Origin: Bog-473 sp035552095
GTDB taxonomy: Bacteria; Actinomycetota; Acidimicrobiia; Acidimicrobiales; RAAP-2
Assembly: GCA_035552095.1 (NCBI GenBank)
Contig: DASZMA010000140.1
Span: forward strand, 1-15,224
Length of the DNA stretch: 15,224 nt
Direction of reading: 5' to 3'
Each line of letters begins with the position of its first letter. The stretch's first letter is position 1. Below are positions 1 through 7,086 of the stretch, piece by piece. The notes beneath the pieces were generated by a model. That model saw only the letters and a list, made by a program, of their open reading frames with translations, made no database searches and was not told the origin of the DNA. A program made the position numbers and the translations under genes.

Positions 1-2
1 CG

Positions 3-386
3 GCAGCCATTCGGGATGATGCCATGCGACTTCGCAACGCCATCGTCAAGCACCGTCGGACGGAGGCCCTGCGAGGGAGCGGCCGCCTGGTCCTCGAGAT
101 CTGCGGGGAAGGAACGGTCGAGCTCCGCGACGGCGTCTTCGTGGAAAGCGGGGTGCTGGTCCCGGAGTCGATGACGCCTGGTGCGAGCGGGTCTGTGGCT
201 GGTGGTCGTGGCGACGAGGACCAGGACCGCGCCGTCGCCGCCCAGTGGCTCCACCTCAATGCCGCGCTGGTCCGGGTGGTCCACTCCGAGCATCCCCTGT
301 ATTGGCCGGCAGCGCGGATTCCCGAACTGGCCGACCTGGCCAAACTTCAGTACGCCCAGGTTGTGGAGGGGCGTCCCGGGTATTGA
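3..386 (+). CDS. Unrecognised protein, C-terminal part (open to left edge)
   Basis: The reading frame is open from the first complete codon of the window to a TGA at 384-386, giving at least 127 residues. An internal ATG at 24 lacks a convincing Shine-Dalgarno, so the real start probably lies outside the window. Third codon positions are mostly G or C, as in the neighbouring genes, which argues for real coding. I do not recognise a family. The visible protein has a basic beginning (KHRR), a middle with alternating valine/leucine and acidic residues, a flexible Gly/Ala/Asp-rich stretch (around residues 58-72 of the visible part), and a hydrophobic helical-looking end containing DLAKLQYAQ. It faces the SDR gene tail to tail with only 21 bp between stop codons, so it marks the left boundary of the minus-strand catabolic block. 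No function is proposed. Confidence 0.55.
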   Translation, partial: AAIRDDAMRLRNAIVKHRRTEALRGSGRLVLEICGEGTVELRDGVFVESGVLVPESMTPGASGSVAGGRGDEDQDRAVAAQWLHLNAALVRVVHSEHPLYWPAARIPELADLAKLQYAQVVEGRPGY

Positions 387-407
387 GGGCGCTCGGGTGA
401 GGCTGGC

Positions 408-1241
408 TTAGGAAAGCTCCGGGTTGCCCAGGACGGTCCGGAGGGATGGCGGTGACGACCCATCGACATCGACGACGCCGTACTGGACGGCCGCTTCGGC
501 GGCGATGAGCACTTGGCCGTTCTGCCTGGCCTTGTCCGGGTCGTCGGCAATGGCGGCCAGGATCCGACCCGGGAACTCCGGCGACTCGAAGGTGGACAGG
601 TCGAACCCCTCGATGGAGTCGGCCCCCGAGGAAAGAACCCGTTCGGTGCGTACCGGACCGAGCCAGAGGCACAACGCCATCACGCCGGTGCCGGCCAGCT
701 GGGCGGCCATGTGCCGAGCCATCTTGTCCGCCCCCGCTTTGGAGATGCCGTAGGGCACTGAGAACATGGGGTTGCGGGAGCCGAAACTCGAGATGTTGGC
801 GATGATCCCCGAACCCTGCGGGACCATGACCCGAGCGGCGTACACACTGGCGACGAAGTGGGCCCGTAGGGCCACGTCGATGGAGACCTCCCAGTCGGAC
901 AGGGAGCGCTCCCAGAACGGGAGCTCGGGGACGATGTCGTAGGGACCGGCGAACAGGTTGTTCACCAACAGGTCGAGTCGGCCGTGCTCGGCCGCGACCC
1001 GCTCGAACAGAGACTGCACCTGGGCATCGTCGGCGTGGTCGCAGGCCATGGCCACACCGTGGCCACCCCGGGCGGTGACGGCCGCGGCGGTCTCCTCGAT
1101 CGTCCCGCCGACCGGGTCGGTGGGGACCCCGCTGCTCCGCCCGCTGACGTAGACCACGTAGCCGGCACCGCCGAGGGCTACGGCGATCCCTTTGCCGACG
1201 CCCCGGCTGGCGCCGGTGACCAACGCAACCCGATCGGTCAT
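408..1241 (-). CDS. Short-chain dehydrogenase/reductase, DHRS1-like
   Basis: A 277-residue NAD(P)-dependent oxidoreductase of the classical SDR fold. The cofactor motif TGASRGVG is at residues 9-16, NN at 94-95, the catalytic Ser at 151/152 within ISS, and YGISK supplies Tyr164 and Lys168. The loop after NN reads LFAG, and the segment MVPQGSGIIANISSFGS recalls the DHRS1 subgroup rather than the common FabG type. The start is the ATG at 1241. It overlaps the TGA of the upstream LLM gene as ATGA, implying translational coupling; an ATG 12 codons earlier lies inside that gene and adds no conserved sequence. It is the last gene of the minus-strand block and ends in TAA. As a partner of the LLM oxidoreductase behind a transporter it could oxidise or reduce an alcohol/ketone on the imported compound. 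The substrate is unknown. Confidence 0.9.
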   Translation of the reverse strand: MTDRVALVTGASRGVGKGIAVALGGAGYVVYVSGRSSGVPTDPVGGTIEETAAAVTARGGHGVAMACDHADDAQVQSLFERVAAEHGRLDLLVNNLFAGPYDIVPELPFWERSLSDWEVSIDVALRAHFVASVYAARVMVPQGSGIIANISSFGSRNPMFSVPYGISKAGADKMARHMAAQLAGTGVMALCLWLGPVRTERVLSSGADSIEGFDLSTFESPEFPGRILAAIADDPDKARQNGQVLIAAEAAVQYGVVDVDGSSPPSLRTVLGNPELS

Positions 1242-2119
1242 GGTCGAGCCCCGTCCAGCTGGATGGGCTCGGACCACCGCTCCAGCCGCTGGACCTGATC
1301 ATCGAGAAAGGCGAGGGCACCGTCTTCGTCGGTGTCGGGCAGGCCGAGCACCATCTCGGTGACCCCGATGGCGCCCAGCTCGTGGACGGTCTCGTCGGTG
1401 GGTTCCACGCCCATCAGGGCCACCTGAGGCTGGCCCTCTCGGCCCGCCTCAGCCCAGACCCGGCGGAGCGTAGCTAGCGACTCGGGCAGTCCCTCCTCGA
1501 TGGGGGTGGTCAGCCAACCGTCGGCATGCTCGGCGATCCACCGGAAGGTCCGCTCCGTCCCGAACGCACCGACCAGGATGGGCACCCGGGGGGTCTGGAT
1601 GGGCTTGGGCCACGCCCAGCTGGCTCCGAAGGAGACGAACTCGCCCTCGAAGCTGGCTTCCTCCTGGGTCCACAAGGCCTCCATGGCCGACAGCCACTCG
1701 GCCAGGACGGCGCGACGTCGTGTGACGTCCACACCGTGGTCGGCCATCTCGTCGAGGTTCCAGCCGAATCCGACTCCCAGGTTGACGCGCCCGCCCGACA
1801 AGAAGTCCACGGTGGCAATGGTCTTGGCCAGCGAGATGGGATCGTGCTCGACCGGGAGGGAGACGGCGGTACCCAGGCGGATCCGGGACGTGGTCTCGAC
1901 GGCCGAAGCCAGCGAGACCCACGGGTCCAGCGTCCGCAGGTACCGGTCGTCGGGCAGCGACTCGTCCTCAGTCTCGGGATGGGGCGTGGACCTGGCCACT
2001 GGTATGTGGGTGTGCTCGGGCACGTACAGGGCATGGAAGCCCCGCTCCTCCGCGGCCCGGGCCGCGGAGGCCGGAGTCATGCCCCGATCGCTGGCGAACA
2101 GGGAGATGCTGAACCTCAT
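1238..2119 (-). CDS. LLM-class oxidoreductase, probably F420-dependent
   Basis: A 293-residue TIM-barrel protein of the luciferase-like monooxygenase family, of the kind usually annotated as probable F420-dependent oxidoreductase. Landmarks are PEHTHIP at residues 34-40, the family hallmark DFLSGGRVNLGVGFGW at 105-120, TPRVPILVGAFG at 176-187 and ADGW at 199-202. Members use reduced F420 or FMN for hydride transfer or oxygenation; which cofactor applies here is inferred from family resemblance. The ATG start at 2119 overlaps the ABC ATPase stop (ATGA) and has a strong AAAGGAG at 2124-2130, so it can also initiate on its own. It is directly coupled to the SDR downstream. Its position after an importer suggests it acts early on the transported substrate, but no sequence feature fixes the reaction. 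Confidence 0.88.
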   Translation of the reverse strand: MRFSISLFASDRGMTPASAARAAEERGFHALYVPEHTHIPVARSTPHPETEDESLPDDRYLRTLDPWVSLASAVETTSRIRLGTAVSLPVEHDPISLAKTIATVDFLSGGRVNLGVGFGWNLDEMADHGVDVTRRRAVLAEWLSAMEALWTQEEASFEGEFVSFGASWAWPKPIQTPRVPILVGAFGTERTFRWIAEHADGWLTTPIEEGLPESLATLRRVWAEAGREGQPQVALMGVEPTDETVHELGAIGVTEMVLGLPDTDEDGALAFLDDQVQRLERWSEPIQLDGARP

Positions 2120-3702
2120 GGGACTCCTTTCGATCCGAGATAGGTGCTGACCAGGACGTCGCCGATCTCATCGGGCTGGCCGACGTGCACCAGCCGCCCG
2201 CCGATCATCACCCCGGCCCGGTGGGCGACCTGCAGGGCCAAGCTGGCGAACTGCTCGACCACCACGATGGTCAACTGCCGGCGGGACCCGAGATCGGCCA
2301 GCACGCCGTAGAGCTGGGCCACGATGGTCGGGGCGAGGCCCATCGACAACTCGTCGAGGAACAGCACGTCCGGTTGGGTGGCCAGGGCGCGGCAGATGGC
2401 CAGCATCTGCTGCTCGCCGCCCGACAGCCGGCCAGCCAGCTGGCCCGATCGCTCCTTCAGCACCGGGAACTGCTCGTAGGACTGCTCCTCGACCGCGGCC
2501 AGGCGAACGTCTCTCCCCCGGAAGGTGAACATGCGCAGGTTCTCTCGCACGGTGAGGTTGGGGAAGATGGCGCGACCCTCGGGCAGGGTGCACACCTTGC
2601 GTCGAGCCAGTCGTTGGGCAATGGGCTTGGTGATCTCCACGCCGTCGACCACCACCCGGCCCGCCGCCGGCGCCTTGCACCCGCTCAGCACCTTCAACAG
2701 GGTGGACTTCCCGGCGCCGTTGGGACCGACCAGGGCGAACACCGATCCCCTGGGCACGGAGAAGGACACGTCGTGGACGACCTCGATCCGACCATACGAG
2801 GCCGACAGGTTCGTCACCGTGATGGCATCCTCCACCGCCTCATCGGCTCGGCCATCGGGGCCGGCTGAACCGTCCGAGACAGCGGGTGGCGCTGGGCCGT
2901 TCGAGCTGACCGATGGGGCCGTTACGCCCAGTTCGGCCGAACTATCGGAAACGGGGCTCGCCTCCGGAGGTGCCCCGGGCGAACCCAGATATGCCAGCTG
3001 GACGGCCGGGTGCTCCTGCACCGTGGACGGGTCGCCGGCGGCGATGATCCGCCCGAACTCGAGCACCGACACCTCGGCGCACACCGACATCACCAGGCTC
3101 ATGTCGTGCTCGACCAGCAGCACCCCCAGCCCGTCGGAGGACAGCTGGCGCAGCACCGACGCCAGCTCGGAGGTCTCAGACTCGCTCAATCCCGAGGCCG
3201 GTTCGTCGAGCAGAAGCACCCTGGGGCTGGCAGCGAGGGCCCGGGCCAGTTCCAACAGGCGCGCCTGGCCGGTGGGCAGCAGGTCGGCCGGTTGATCGGC
3301 CACCTCCGACAACCCGACCCAGGCCAACAGGTCGCCGGCACTGCGGAGGGGCGCCTCGTGTTGCCCGCCGCGGTGGCGCTCCATCGCCACCTGCACGTTT
3401 TCGTGGGCCGACAGGCTGCCGAAGAGCTCGATGCGCTGAAACGTCCGGATGACGCCGAGCCGGGCCCTCTGATGGGGACGCAGCCGGGTGATGTCCCGCC
3501 CGTCCAGCCTGACCCGCCCCATCTTGGGCTTGACCAGGCCGGTGACGGCGTTGAACAACGTGGTCTTGCCCGCCCCGTTCGGTCCGATGAGCCCGGTGAC
3601 CCGGCCGGCAGGAACGGTCAGGTCGACCTCGGTGAGGGCAGCCAGCCCACCGAAGTGGACGGTCAGCTCGGTGACCTGGAGATCAGCCAACGCCGATCGC
3701 AT
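2116..3702 (-). CDS. Fused LivG-LivF ABC transporter ATPase
   Basis: Two complete ABC ATPase domains in one 528-residue chain, energising a branched-chain amino acid-type (HAAT family) importer. The N-terminal half is LivG-like: Walker A GPNGAGKT at 40-47, RTFQ Q-loop, LPTGQ in the signature position at 142-146, LLLDEP, and H-loop His at 199. Residues about 242-291 are a Ser/Pro/Ala/Gly-rich linker. The C-terminal half is LivF-like: Walker A at 326-333, LSGGEQQ at 426-432, LFLDEL in place of the usual DEP at 447-452, and VEQ at the H-loop position, which is usual for LivF. The ATG at 3702 is chosen because it begins seven residues before the conserved fold; a GTG at 3729 and an ATG at 3849 are in frame but lie inside the permease gene. 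It overlaps the permease by 20 bp and the LLM gene by ATGA. Confidence 0.93.
   Translation of the reverse strand: MRSALADLQVTELTVHFGGLAALTEVDLTVPAGRVTGLIGPNGAGKTTLFNAVTGLVKPKMGRVRLDGRDITRLRPHQRARLGVIRTFQRIELFGSLSAHENVQVAMERHRGGQHEAPLRSAGDLLAWVGLSEVADQPADLLPTGQARLLELARALAASPRVLLLDEPASGLSESETSELASVLRQLSSDGLGVLLVEHDMSLVMSVCAEVSVLEFGRIIAAGDPSTVQEHPAVQLAYLGSPGAPPEASPVSDSSAELGVTAPSVSSNGPAPPAVSDGSAGPDGRADEAVEDAITVTNLSASYGRIEVVHDVSFSVPRGSVFALVGPNGAGKSTLLKVLSGCKAPAAGRVVVDGVEITKPIAQRLARRKVCTLPEGRAIFPNLTVRENLRMFTFRGRDVRLAAVEEQSYEQFPVLKERSGQLAGRLSGGEQQMLAICRALATQPDVLFLDELSMGLAPTIVAQLYGVLADLGSRRQLTIVVVEQFASLALQVAHRAGVMIGGRLVHVGQPDEIGDVLVSTYLGSKGVP
2124..2130 (-). promoter_or_regulatory. Ribosome binding site of the LLM gene
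   Basis: AAAGGAG on the minus strand lies 4 nt before the ATG at 2119, inside the 3' end of the ABC ATPase gene. It confirms that start and allows initiation in addition to ATGA coupling. Confidence 0.7.
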
Positions 3703-5659
3703 CCCCGTTGTGCCCGGCGTCAGACGCACGCATCCCCGCCGACCTGGCTCCGGGCGCAGCGGCGACCGAAGGGGTGGCGTTGGGTAGGAGGGAGGCCGGC
3801 CCGGAGCCGCTGCCTCGATGTCGGAGGCTGTCCCACCGCTCTCGGACATCCGCGTACACCTTGCCCATGGCGTTGGGGTTCCGTCCGATGGCCACGATGC
3901 CGAGGCCGAAGAGCAGGTAGTTGAAGTTGGAGAGCTGGGGCACGTGCGAACCGATCACCGGGAAGACAGCCAGACCGACGCCGGCCACCACGGCGGCCGA
4001 GATGAGGGTGTTCCCGGCCAGAGTGATGGCCACGAAGAGGACGGCCGATTCGAGGAACACGAACTGGCCGCCGTTGACGCTGGTGCCCAACCCGCCGAAC
4101 AGGGCACCGGCCACGCCGGCCAGGCCGGCGGACAGGGCAAAGATCAAGAACTTGGTCAACGTGGCGCTCAACCCCATGGCCGAGAACGCCGGTGGCGAGT
4201 CGTTCAATGCCACCAGGCGTCGGCCGAATGCCGATCGGCGGAGCCAGCCCACCCCCACGATGGCCAGGGCCAGGACCACGGCCAAGAAATAGTCGAAGGA
4301 ACGGGCCGAGGTCATGTGGTAGCCGAACAGGGAGGGACGGCCGACCGACAGGTTGCCGTCGGTGCCCATGATCGAGCTGGCGGTGAAGAAGGTGTTGTCC
4401 ATCAACACGGCAAAGGCCACCGTGGCCAGAGCCAGGTACACGCCCCGCAGGCGCAACGCGGGCAGAGCCACCAACCCACCGGCCACACCGCAGACAGCGG
4501 CGGCGGCGGCCAAACCGATCAAGGAGTGGCCGCCCAATACCCGGTGCATCACTACGGCCCCAATACCGGCGAACGTCCACTGGCACAGCGAGACCTGACC
4601 GGCGTACCCGGCCAGCGGGACGAGCGAGAGGGCCAGGAGCGCCACCACCAATGCCTCGCCCAAGGTGGCCAGGTTGGGCCCCTGGAGCACCATGGCCACG
4701 ATCACGGCCAGCACCAGGAGGGCCACGGCACCGCCGGTGGATTGCCGGGCGGTCGGGGTGCGCGGCGGCCGAGCCTTCACTACCCGGCCGATCTGCAACC
4801 GCTCCTCGGGCATGACCACCAAGACGATCAGCAGCACGGCCATCGGCAGGAGCTGGACCACCGTCGACACAGCAGAGGCGGGTACGTAGCCGATGGCCAA
4901 CGAGCTGGCGATCCCCAACACCATGGCGCCGACGAAGGTGAGCGGAAGGTTGCGAAGGCGACCGACGATGGCGGCGGCATAGCCGTAGATGACCAGCTCG
5001 GTGAGCTGGGTTACGTTCATGGTCGTCGGGGCCAGCAGGATGCCGGCGGCGGCGGCGAGCACGATGCCCAGGATCCATGCGATCCCCGACACCCGGCCGG
5101 CCGACGCCCCCGACAGCTGGGCCAGTTGGGGATCGTCCACTACCGCCCGCATGGCGATGCCGGTACGGGTCCGGGTGAAGAGCACCCGCAAACCAACGGC
5201 CACCAACAGGGTCAACCCCACGGTCAGCAACTGCTCATAGGAGATGGCGATGCCGTTGATGGTGACCTGGTCGCCGGAGAAGAACTCCGGCATCGAGTAG
5301 GTCTGGGTCTGGGGCCAGATGCTCTGGGCCACCCCCACCAACAGCAACATGAGTCCGAGAGTGACCACCAGCGAGACGGCGGTGCTGGCCCGGTACAGCG
5401 ATCGCATGACGAACCGCTCGAGGAGCAGGCCCGCCAGGGGGGCCACCACCAGGAGGCAGATGGCCAGGGACAACAAGGTGGGAAGGTGCCAGGCCTGCCA
5501 CAGCTGCCAGAACAGGTAGGCCAGGAACATCCCGATGGCGCCCTGGGCGAAGTTGAAGATTCCTGTCGTGCTGTAGGTCACCACGAGGCCGGTGGCCGTG
5601 ACGGCATACACCGACCCCGTGACGATGCCCGCGATCAGCAGGCTGAGGAACTCACTCAC
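3683..5659 (-). CDS. Fused LivH-LivM ABC transporter permease
   Basis: A 658-residue membrane protein holding both permease subunits of a Liv-type importer. Residues 1-285 are LivH-like, opening with FLSLLIAGIVTGSVYAV and the typical TGIFNFAQG at 32-40. After a short basic linker near 290-308 the LivM-like half follows, with GYAGQVSLCQWTFAGIGA at 351-368 and the cytoplasmic loop RLVALNDSPPAFSAMGLS near 481-498. Multiple long hydrophobic segments run through both halves. The last 55 residues are hydrophilic, Ser/Pro/Ala/Gly-rich and probably disordered. The start is a GTG at 5659. It is preceded by GAGG, which overlaps the TGA of the binding-protein gene and leaves only 7 bp between the genes, so translation is likely coupled. 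The upstream in-frame ATG at 5809 lies within the binding-protein gene and encodes a basic, non-membrane stretch. Substrate is inferred from context to be an aromatic or related acid. Confidence 0.92.
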   Translation of the reverse strand: MSEFLSLLIAGIVTGSVYAVTATGLVVTYSTTGIFNFAQGAIGMFLAYLFWQLWQAWHLPTLLSLAICLLVVAPLAGLLLERFVMRSLYRASTAVSLVVTLGLMLLLVGVAQSIWPQTQTYSMPEFFSGDQVTINGIAISYEQLLTVGLTLLVAVGLRVLFTRTRTGIAMRAVVDDPQLAQLSGASAGRVSGIAWILGIVLAAAAGILLAPTTMNVTQLTELVIYGYAAAIVGRLRNLPLTFVGAMVLGIASSLAIGYVPASAVSTVVQLLPMAVLLIVLVVMPEERLQIGRVVKARPPRTPTARQSTGGAVALLVLAVIVAMVLQGPNLATLGEALVVALLALSLVPLAGYAGQVSLCQWTFAGIGAVVMHRVLGGHSLIGLAAAAAVCGVAGGLVALPALRLRGVYLALATVAFAVLMDNTFFTASSIMGTDGNLSVGRPSLFGYHMTSARSFDYFLAVVLALAIVGVGWLRRSAFGRRLVALNDSPPAFSAMGLSATLTKFLIFALSAGLAGVAGALFGGLGTSVNGGQFVFLESAVLFVAITLAGNTLISAAVVAGVGLAVFPVIGSHVPQLSNFNYLLFGLGIVAIGRNPNAMGKVYADVRERWDSLRHRGSGSGPASLLPNATPSVAAAPGARSAGMRASDAGHNGDAIGVG

Positions 5660-5664
5660 CGGCG

Positions 5665-5668
5665 CCTC
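5665..5668 (-). promoter_or_regulatory. Shine-Dalgarno overlapping the upstream stop codon
   Basis: GAGG sits 5 nt before the permease GTG at 5659 and shares bases with the TGA stop of the binding-protein gene. It decides the permease start and indicates termination-reinitiation coupling. Confidence 0.6.
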
Positions 5669-6944
5669 AACGCTTGACGGCTTTGGGCGCTCCCGGGATC
5701 TGGTAGAGCCCGCCAGGCGAGCAGATGAAACCTGTCTTGGGCGACGGGGACACCCGCTTGTACTTGCCGTTGACCATCTGGGCCAGTAGCCAGCACTGGC
5801 TGGGGACACCGGCCACCACGTTCGCCGGCGGGAGCAGCCCGTTGGCCGAGAAGCTGGTCTCCTTGTTGAGGGCGGCGACCAGTGAGGTCCGGGTCGGTTG
5901 GGTGCCCGCCTGCTTGAGCGCGTCCACGAACATCTCCGCCGACGTCCAGCCGAACATGGAGTCGGTGGAGAAGGCGGTGTAGCTCGGGTCCACCTTGTGC
6001 ACCCACTTGTCCATCAGCCTCACCGCCGGGATCCGGGCGGCGTCCTCCCCGCCGAATAGGGAGAACGAGAACGGGAAGTTGGCGCCGTTGGCCGAGGCCC
6101 CGGCCAGGCTGTACAGCGCCTGGAAGTAGTTGTTCTCCTGGACCTCGATGGGATGGAAGGACGCCTGCTGTGCCGCCTTCAGGAAGGCGGCCGTGACCGC
6201 CGCCTGTCCGCTGCCGAAGTCGAAGACCAGCTGGACCCCGGCCGCCTTCATCTTGACCGCGTCGGGCAGGAAGTTGGTCTCGGTCAGGCCGTAGCCCCGG
6301 GTGTAGTCGAACTTCCACCCCACGCTCTTGGCCGCCTGGATGAAGGTGCTGGCAATGTGGTTGGTCTGCTGGCCGTAGATCATCCCCACGTGCTTGACGG
6401 CAGACGGGTACTTCTTGGCGAAGTACTTCATCGGTCCCAGGGGGATCTGGTTGAGCGGTGCCGGCCACGCCGAGTACACGTTGGGGTCCTCAGCCAGGGA
6501 CTGGGCGATGGGCACCGAGACGTCAGGAAGCTTGTTGGCGTCGATGGTGCTCTGCACGGCCGAGTCGAGCAGCGAGTACCCCCCGACCAGGGCGAAAACC
6601 TGGCAGGCCATCTGAGCCACGTCCGACTGGACCGTGGCCGCCGTGTAGGTGCTGTCCCGCGAATCAAGGATGATCTTGCGCCCGTTCACCCCGCCCAACG
6701 AATTGATGTAGGCGATGTAGGCCTCGGTCCCGGCCTTGGCCCCCTCGAACAACCCGGGGATCGGGGCCGTGAGGTCGACGATCTGGCCCACCGTGATCGA
6801 ATTTGCCGTCACCCCTGGTGTGGCGCCGGGCGTCGAGGTGGCGGCGGCGGCGGGCGGGACCGCCAAACCAAGGCCCGTGGCCAGCGCCAGAGCGCCGACC
6901 GTCCCCATACGCCAGATTGGCCGCCTCTTCCGTCGTTTCGTCAC
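5667..6944 (-). CDS. ABC transporter substrate-binding protein (Leu/Ile/Val-type, Peripla_BP_6)
   Basis: A 425-residue exported solute-binding protein. The start is the GTG at 6944, which has an excellent GGGGGAGG 6 nt upstream; in-frame starts at 6962 and 7028 have weaker sites. The N-terminus is a signal peptide: basic residues at 2-12, a hydrophobic core at about 14-31 and a likely cleavage after PAAAA near residue 35. There is no cysteine at the cleavage region, so it is not an obvious lipoprotein, unlike many actinobacterial binding proteins. The mature part begins with GVTANSITVGQIVDLT, typical of amino-acid/aromatic-acid receptors (PF13458), and contains GGVNGRKI and ALVGGYS further on. 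It is first in a transporter unit followed at 7 bp by the fused permease. Ligand specificity cannot be read from the sequence. The pathway context suggests an aromatic compound rather than leucine. Confidence 0.92.
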   Translation of the reverse strand: MTKRRKRRPIWRMGTVGALALATGLGLAVPPAAAATSTPGATPGVTANSITVGQIVDLTAPIPGLFEGAKAGTEAYIAYINSLGGVNGRKIILDSRDSTYTAATVQSDVAQMACQVFALVGGYSLLDSAVQSTIDANKLPDVSVPIAQSLAEDPNVYSAWPAPLNQIPLGPMKYFAKKYPSAVKHVGMIYGQQTNHIASTFIQAAKSVGWKFDYTRGYGLTETNFLPDAVKMKAAGVQLVFDFGSGQAAVTAAFLKAAQQASFHPIEVQENNYFQALYSLAGASANGANFPFSFSLFGGEDAARIPAVRLMDKWVHKVDPSYTAFSTDSMFGWTSAEMFVDALKQAGTQPTRTSLVAALNKETSFSANGLLPPANVVAGVPSQCWLLAQMVNGKYKRVSPSPKTGFICSPGGLYQIPGAPKAVKR

Positions 6945-6950
6945 GTGACG

Positions 6951-6958
6951 CCTCCCCC
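6951..6958 (-). promoter_or_regulatory. Ribosome binding site deciding the binding-protein start
   Basis: GGGGGAGG on the minus strand, 6 nt before the GTG at 6944. It is the strongest Shine-Dalgarno in this stretch and selects that start over two earlier in-frame candidates. Confidence 0.7.
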
Positions 6959-6964
6959 TCATCG

Positions 6965-6981
6965 AAGCGAACTCTTCGCTT
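6965..6981. promoter_or_regulatory. Inverted repeat upstream of the transporter operon
   Basis: AAGCGAA, CTC, TTCGCTT: perfect 7-bp arms around a 3-bp centre, 21 bp upstream of the binding-protein GTG. Size and place suit an operator or a 5'-leader hairpin. No binding protein is identified. Confidence 0.4.
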
Positions 6982-7040
6982 ATCTGCTCGAACGTTGCTC
7001 GGGTCCGATGCCGATGACATACCGCCACGGCCCCGCCTAC

Positions 7041-7072
7041 TGCCTTACCTGTCTGTGCTTGCCCTACCTGTC
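7041..7072. repeat. Two direct repeats, 19-bp period, upstream of the transporter operon
   Basis: The 13-mer GACAGGTARGGCA (minus-strand sense) occurs at 7060-7072 and again at 7041-7053 with one mismatch. The copies lie about 97-128 bp upstream of the binding-protein start, in the only sizeable gap before the transporter genes, which suggests tandem activator or repressor sites. The upstream copy abuts the TTGACA box. Confidence 0.45.
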
Positions 7073-7074
7073 AA
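7069..7074 (-). promoter_or_regulatory. TTGACA -35-like box
   Basis: An exact TTGACA reads toward the binding-protein gene. At 16-19 bp spacing the -10 region has only poor matches (CAGGTA, AGGTAA, GGTAAG). A promoter here would therefore need an activator or a non-housekeeping -10. The box overlaps the upstream copy of the direct repeat. Confidence 0.3.
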
Positions 7075-7086
7075 GGCTTGGCCCGA

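Noticed and set aside
403..420. Short dyad GCTT/AAGC between the convergent stop codons
   Set aside because: Only 4-bp arms and no T-run; too weak to call a terminator.
256..1320. Alternative minus-strand frame overlapping the SDR
   Set aside because: Arg/Gly/Pro-rich translation typical of a shifted frame; the SDR frame carries all catalytic motifs.
3818..5677. Long plus-strand open frame opposite the permease (about 619 codons)
   Set aside because: Its protein is rich in His, Gln, Gly and Asp with no domain, whereas the minus strand encodes a clear LivH-LivM membrane protein. It is a GC-rich antisense shadow.
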